A stretch of DNA of 43,007 bases from Lysinibacillus sp. FJAT-14745 (lineage in GTDB: Bacteria; Bacillota; Bacilli; Bacillales_A; Planococcaceae). The notes beneath the pieces are model-generated. The model did no database searches, was not told the origin of the DNA, and saw nothing but the letters and a program-made list of their open reading frames with translations. How positions within the stretch are numbered: position 1 is the first letter of the stretch; every line of letters starts with the position of its first letter. Below are positions 41,687 through 43,007 of this stretch, one piece after another. The translations under genes and the position numbers were made by a program. The stretch lies in assembly GCF_001275675.1 (NCBI RefSeq), contig NZ_LITM01000008.1, forward strand, positions 270,135-313,141. The letters run 5' to 3'.

Positions 41687-42235
41687 TTATGCTGGCAGCA
41701 CAGACTCTACTATGGATGCATCGGCCATTAGCATTTCTTTTAAACGAGCTTTCGCACGGAATAAACGAGATTTCACAGTTCCAATTGAAACTTTCATAAT
41801 TGTAGAGATTTCTGCAAGTGAAAATTGGTCAATGTAGAAATACCATAATGTTTTACGATAGATTGTATCTAGTTGACCCATTTTATCCTGTACTAATTTA
41901 GTAACAATATCTTTTTCAATTTTTTCTTCTGTTGAAATGTCATTGTTGGGAACCAAATCTAAAATCGGTACGTCTAATGTTTCAGGTTGGTTCATCATGT
42001 ATTTACTACGTCGTGTTTTTTTACGATAGCGATCTCTAAATGTATTCATTGTAATTGTTGTTAGCCAAGCTTTAATATGCTCCACCTCGGCAACGCTATC
42101 CTCATAGCGCACAACTTTTACCCATACTTCTTGCATTAAATCTTCAGCTTCTACATTATTGCGAGTAAGTTTTAAACATAGGTGGTATATGTAACGGTTG
42201 TATTCCTCATATACGCCTTCTAATTTTTCATTCAT
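41687..42235 (-). CDS. ECF RNA polymerase sigma factor
   Basis: The 182-residue protein has sigma region 2 (YNRYIYHLCLKLTRNNVEAE, DLMQEVWVKVVRY, AWLTTITMNTFRDRYRKK) and region 4 (LDTIYRKTLWYFYIDQFSLA, then VSIGTVKSRLFRAKARLKEM). No anti-sigma gene lies beside it; the downstream neighbour is convergent. GGAGG precedes the ATG. Either an anti-sigma lies elsewhere or control is transcriptional through the sigma-A-like promoter upstream. Confidence 0.92.
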   Translation of the reverse strand: MNEKLEGVYEEYNRYIYHLCLKLTRNNVEAEDLMQEVWVKVVRYEDSVAEVEHIKAWLTTITMNTFRDRYRKKTRRSKYMMNQPETLDVPILDLVPNNDISTEEKIEKDIVTKLVQDKMGQLDTIYRKTLWYFYIDQFSLAEISTIMKVSIGTVKSRLFRAKARLKEMLMADASIVESVLPA

Positions 42236-42289
42236 TGTGTATTCCTCCGCTTCTTGTTCTTGCTTCTATACACATTCTCGCAAAATAAT

Positions 42290-42318
42290 GTATTACACTC
42301 TATCGTATTGGCTTTCAA
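42290..42318 (-). promoter_or_regulatory. Sigma-A-like promoter of the ECF sigma gene
   Basis: On the minus strand TTGAAA (42313-42318) and TAATAC (42290-42295) are spaced by 17 bp, about 55 bases before the sigma gene start. The match to consensus is moderate. Confidence 0.45.
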
Positions 42319-42515
42319 TTACATTACAATCGTGTAAGCTTAGATGCTTTCACTTGTAATATTCGTAAATAATGTTTTATTACTATATTTTTCATTCAAA
42401 GAAAAGCTCTATAACACGCCCTTCTCTTTCTTTTTTTATTGTATAGCCAATAGTATTTCCTTAAATTTCCTAACACGAAAGAATTCGGATTTTTCACACG
42501 TTTTTTGTTAAATAC

Positions 42516-43007
42516 TTAATTCAACAGCCCCAATCGAAAGGCAGAAGCGACAACTTGTGTGCGATTCTTTGCTTTTAGCTTTGTCATTAAACTACTGACA
42601 TAATCTCTTACTGTATGCTCGCTTAAAAACAGGAAGCTACCTATTTTTTTATTGTCATACCCTTCTGCTAATAAGCCCAAAATCATAAATTCCCGTTCTG
42701 TTAAGTGAAGCTCAGAGGAGTTCTCCGCTTTTTCACCTTTTCTTGATAAAAACAACCCCAGGCGTTTTCCGACTTGGTCAAGTAACTGTAATTCATCCTT
42801 GGTGCAATCAAATTCTTCCCCTAGCTGATCAAACGTCAGCCACCCAAACAATTGATCTTCATGAATAATCGGTATAAAAATCACGGAGGACAAATTAAAT
42901 AATTTTATATGCTCTTCCACTACCGTCGCTTGAATTTTAACTGAAATTTCAGATTTATTATTCCGCCTTTTTAGAGTAAAAACGAAGACATGTAAGCAGA
43001 GGTAGTA
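42516..43007 (-). CDS. GAF-LuxR type regulator, 5' end outside the window
   Basis: The minus frame is open to the window edge, so the gene is partial. The visible part ends a GAF domain (VEEHIKLFNLSSVIFIPIIH, then FGWLTFDQLGEEFDC, LLDQVGKRLGLFLSRK) and finishes with a LuxR/GerE helix-turn-helix (LTEREFMILGLLAEGYDNKK, then LFLSEHTVRDYVSSLMTKLK). A GTG at 42918-42920 is internal, not the start. The upstream text (KSEISVKIQATVVEEH) belongs to the same GAF fold. Function: transcription regulator sensing an unknown ligand. Confidence 0.85.
   Translation of the reverse strand, partial: YYLCLHVFVFTLKRRNNKSEISVKIQATVVEEHIKLFNLSSVIFIPIIHEDQLFGWLTFDQLGEEFDCTKDELQLLDQVGKRLGLFLSRKGEKAENSSELHLTEREFMILGLLAEGYDNKKIGSFLFLSEHTVRDYVSSLMTKLKAKNRTQVVASAFRLGLLN

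Noticed and set aside
41303..41837. IADKTSN-type repeat frames and their plus-strand shadows
   Set aside because: The same 21-bp effect; one runs through the terminator into the sigma gene.

Overview
This window looks like a chromosomal segment of a low-GC, spore-former-type member of the Bacillales, most likely Lysinibacillus or a close Planococcaceae relative. The evidence is AAAGGAGG-type ribosome sites, frequent TTG/GTG starts, T-rich intrinsic terminators, and Bacillus-type families (YczE, YvrJ, DUF3600 anti-sigma, Spx, SE1832, YfmM-like ABC-F). A complete leucine/branched acyl-CoA degradation operon has the gene order of Bacillus subtilis yngJ-I-H-HB-G-F-E. The genus is inferred; no rRNA or species marker is present.

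Layout. 0-6 kb: a decayed transposase end, two tiny membrane proteins (one YvrJ-like), YczE-like and YbaK proteins, an unknown coiled-coil protein, VanZ, a gene stump, and an ECF sigma/DUF3600 anti-sigma pair. 6.2-15.2 kb: seven-gene acyl-CoA carboxylase/HMG-CoA lyase operon on the minus strand, with a TetR regulator upstream. A TetR-type palindrome sits between the -35 and -10 of the operon promoter, followed by a roughly 325-nt leader full of hairpins. 15.7-17.4 kb: AmhX-type M20 hydrolase beside a frameshifted RpiR regulator and two gene stumps. 17.5-24.1 kb: saccharopine dehydrogenase-like protein, topoisomerase III, a small damaged gene, a CPBP protease and a TPR glycosyltransferase. 24.2-28.8 kb: a two-gene module of a 1260-residue SF1 helicase with a huge coiled coil and a winged-helix-like partner. 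28.9-36.5 kb: FMN reductase, atypical SDR, PseG-like protein, SE1832, ABC-F ATPase, and an Spx paralogue with a MarR regulator. 36.6-43 kb: M20 hydrolase plus MFS transporter divergent from a GAF/PucR-type regulator, an ECF sigma factor, and the 3' part of a GAF-LuxR regulator cut by the window edge.

The most unusual content is intergenic. Five loci carry tandem arrays whose period is 21 bp (two B-DNA turns), although the unit sequence differs from locus to locus. They fall into two classes: a TACCCG class (2.08, 29.76 and 34.77 kb) and a TGATAAA class (24.12 and 41.33 kb). All lie beyond gene 3' ends, and two show a 42-bp alternating super-period. Because 21 is a multiple of three they generate long spurious reading frames on both strands. 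A second repeat family consists of hairpins with a constant AGGAC loop, whose stems show compensatory changes between copies (two copies in the acyl-CoA operon leader, one upstream of tetR). A third is a dispersed element with GTTGATT...CGGCTG ends, present as one 181-bp copy and several remnants; one remnant pair brackets the 24-unit array at 29.8-30.3 kb.
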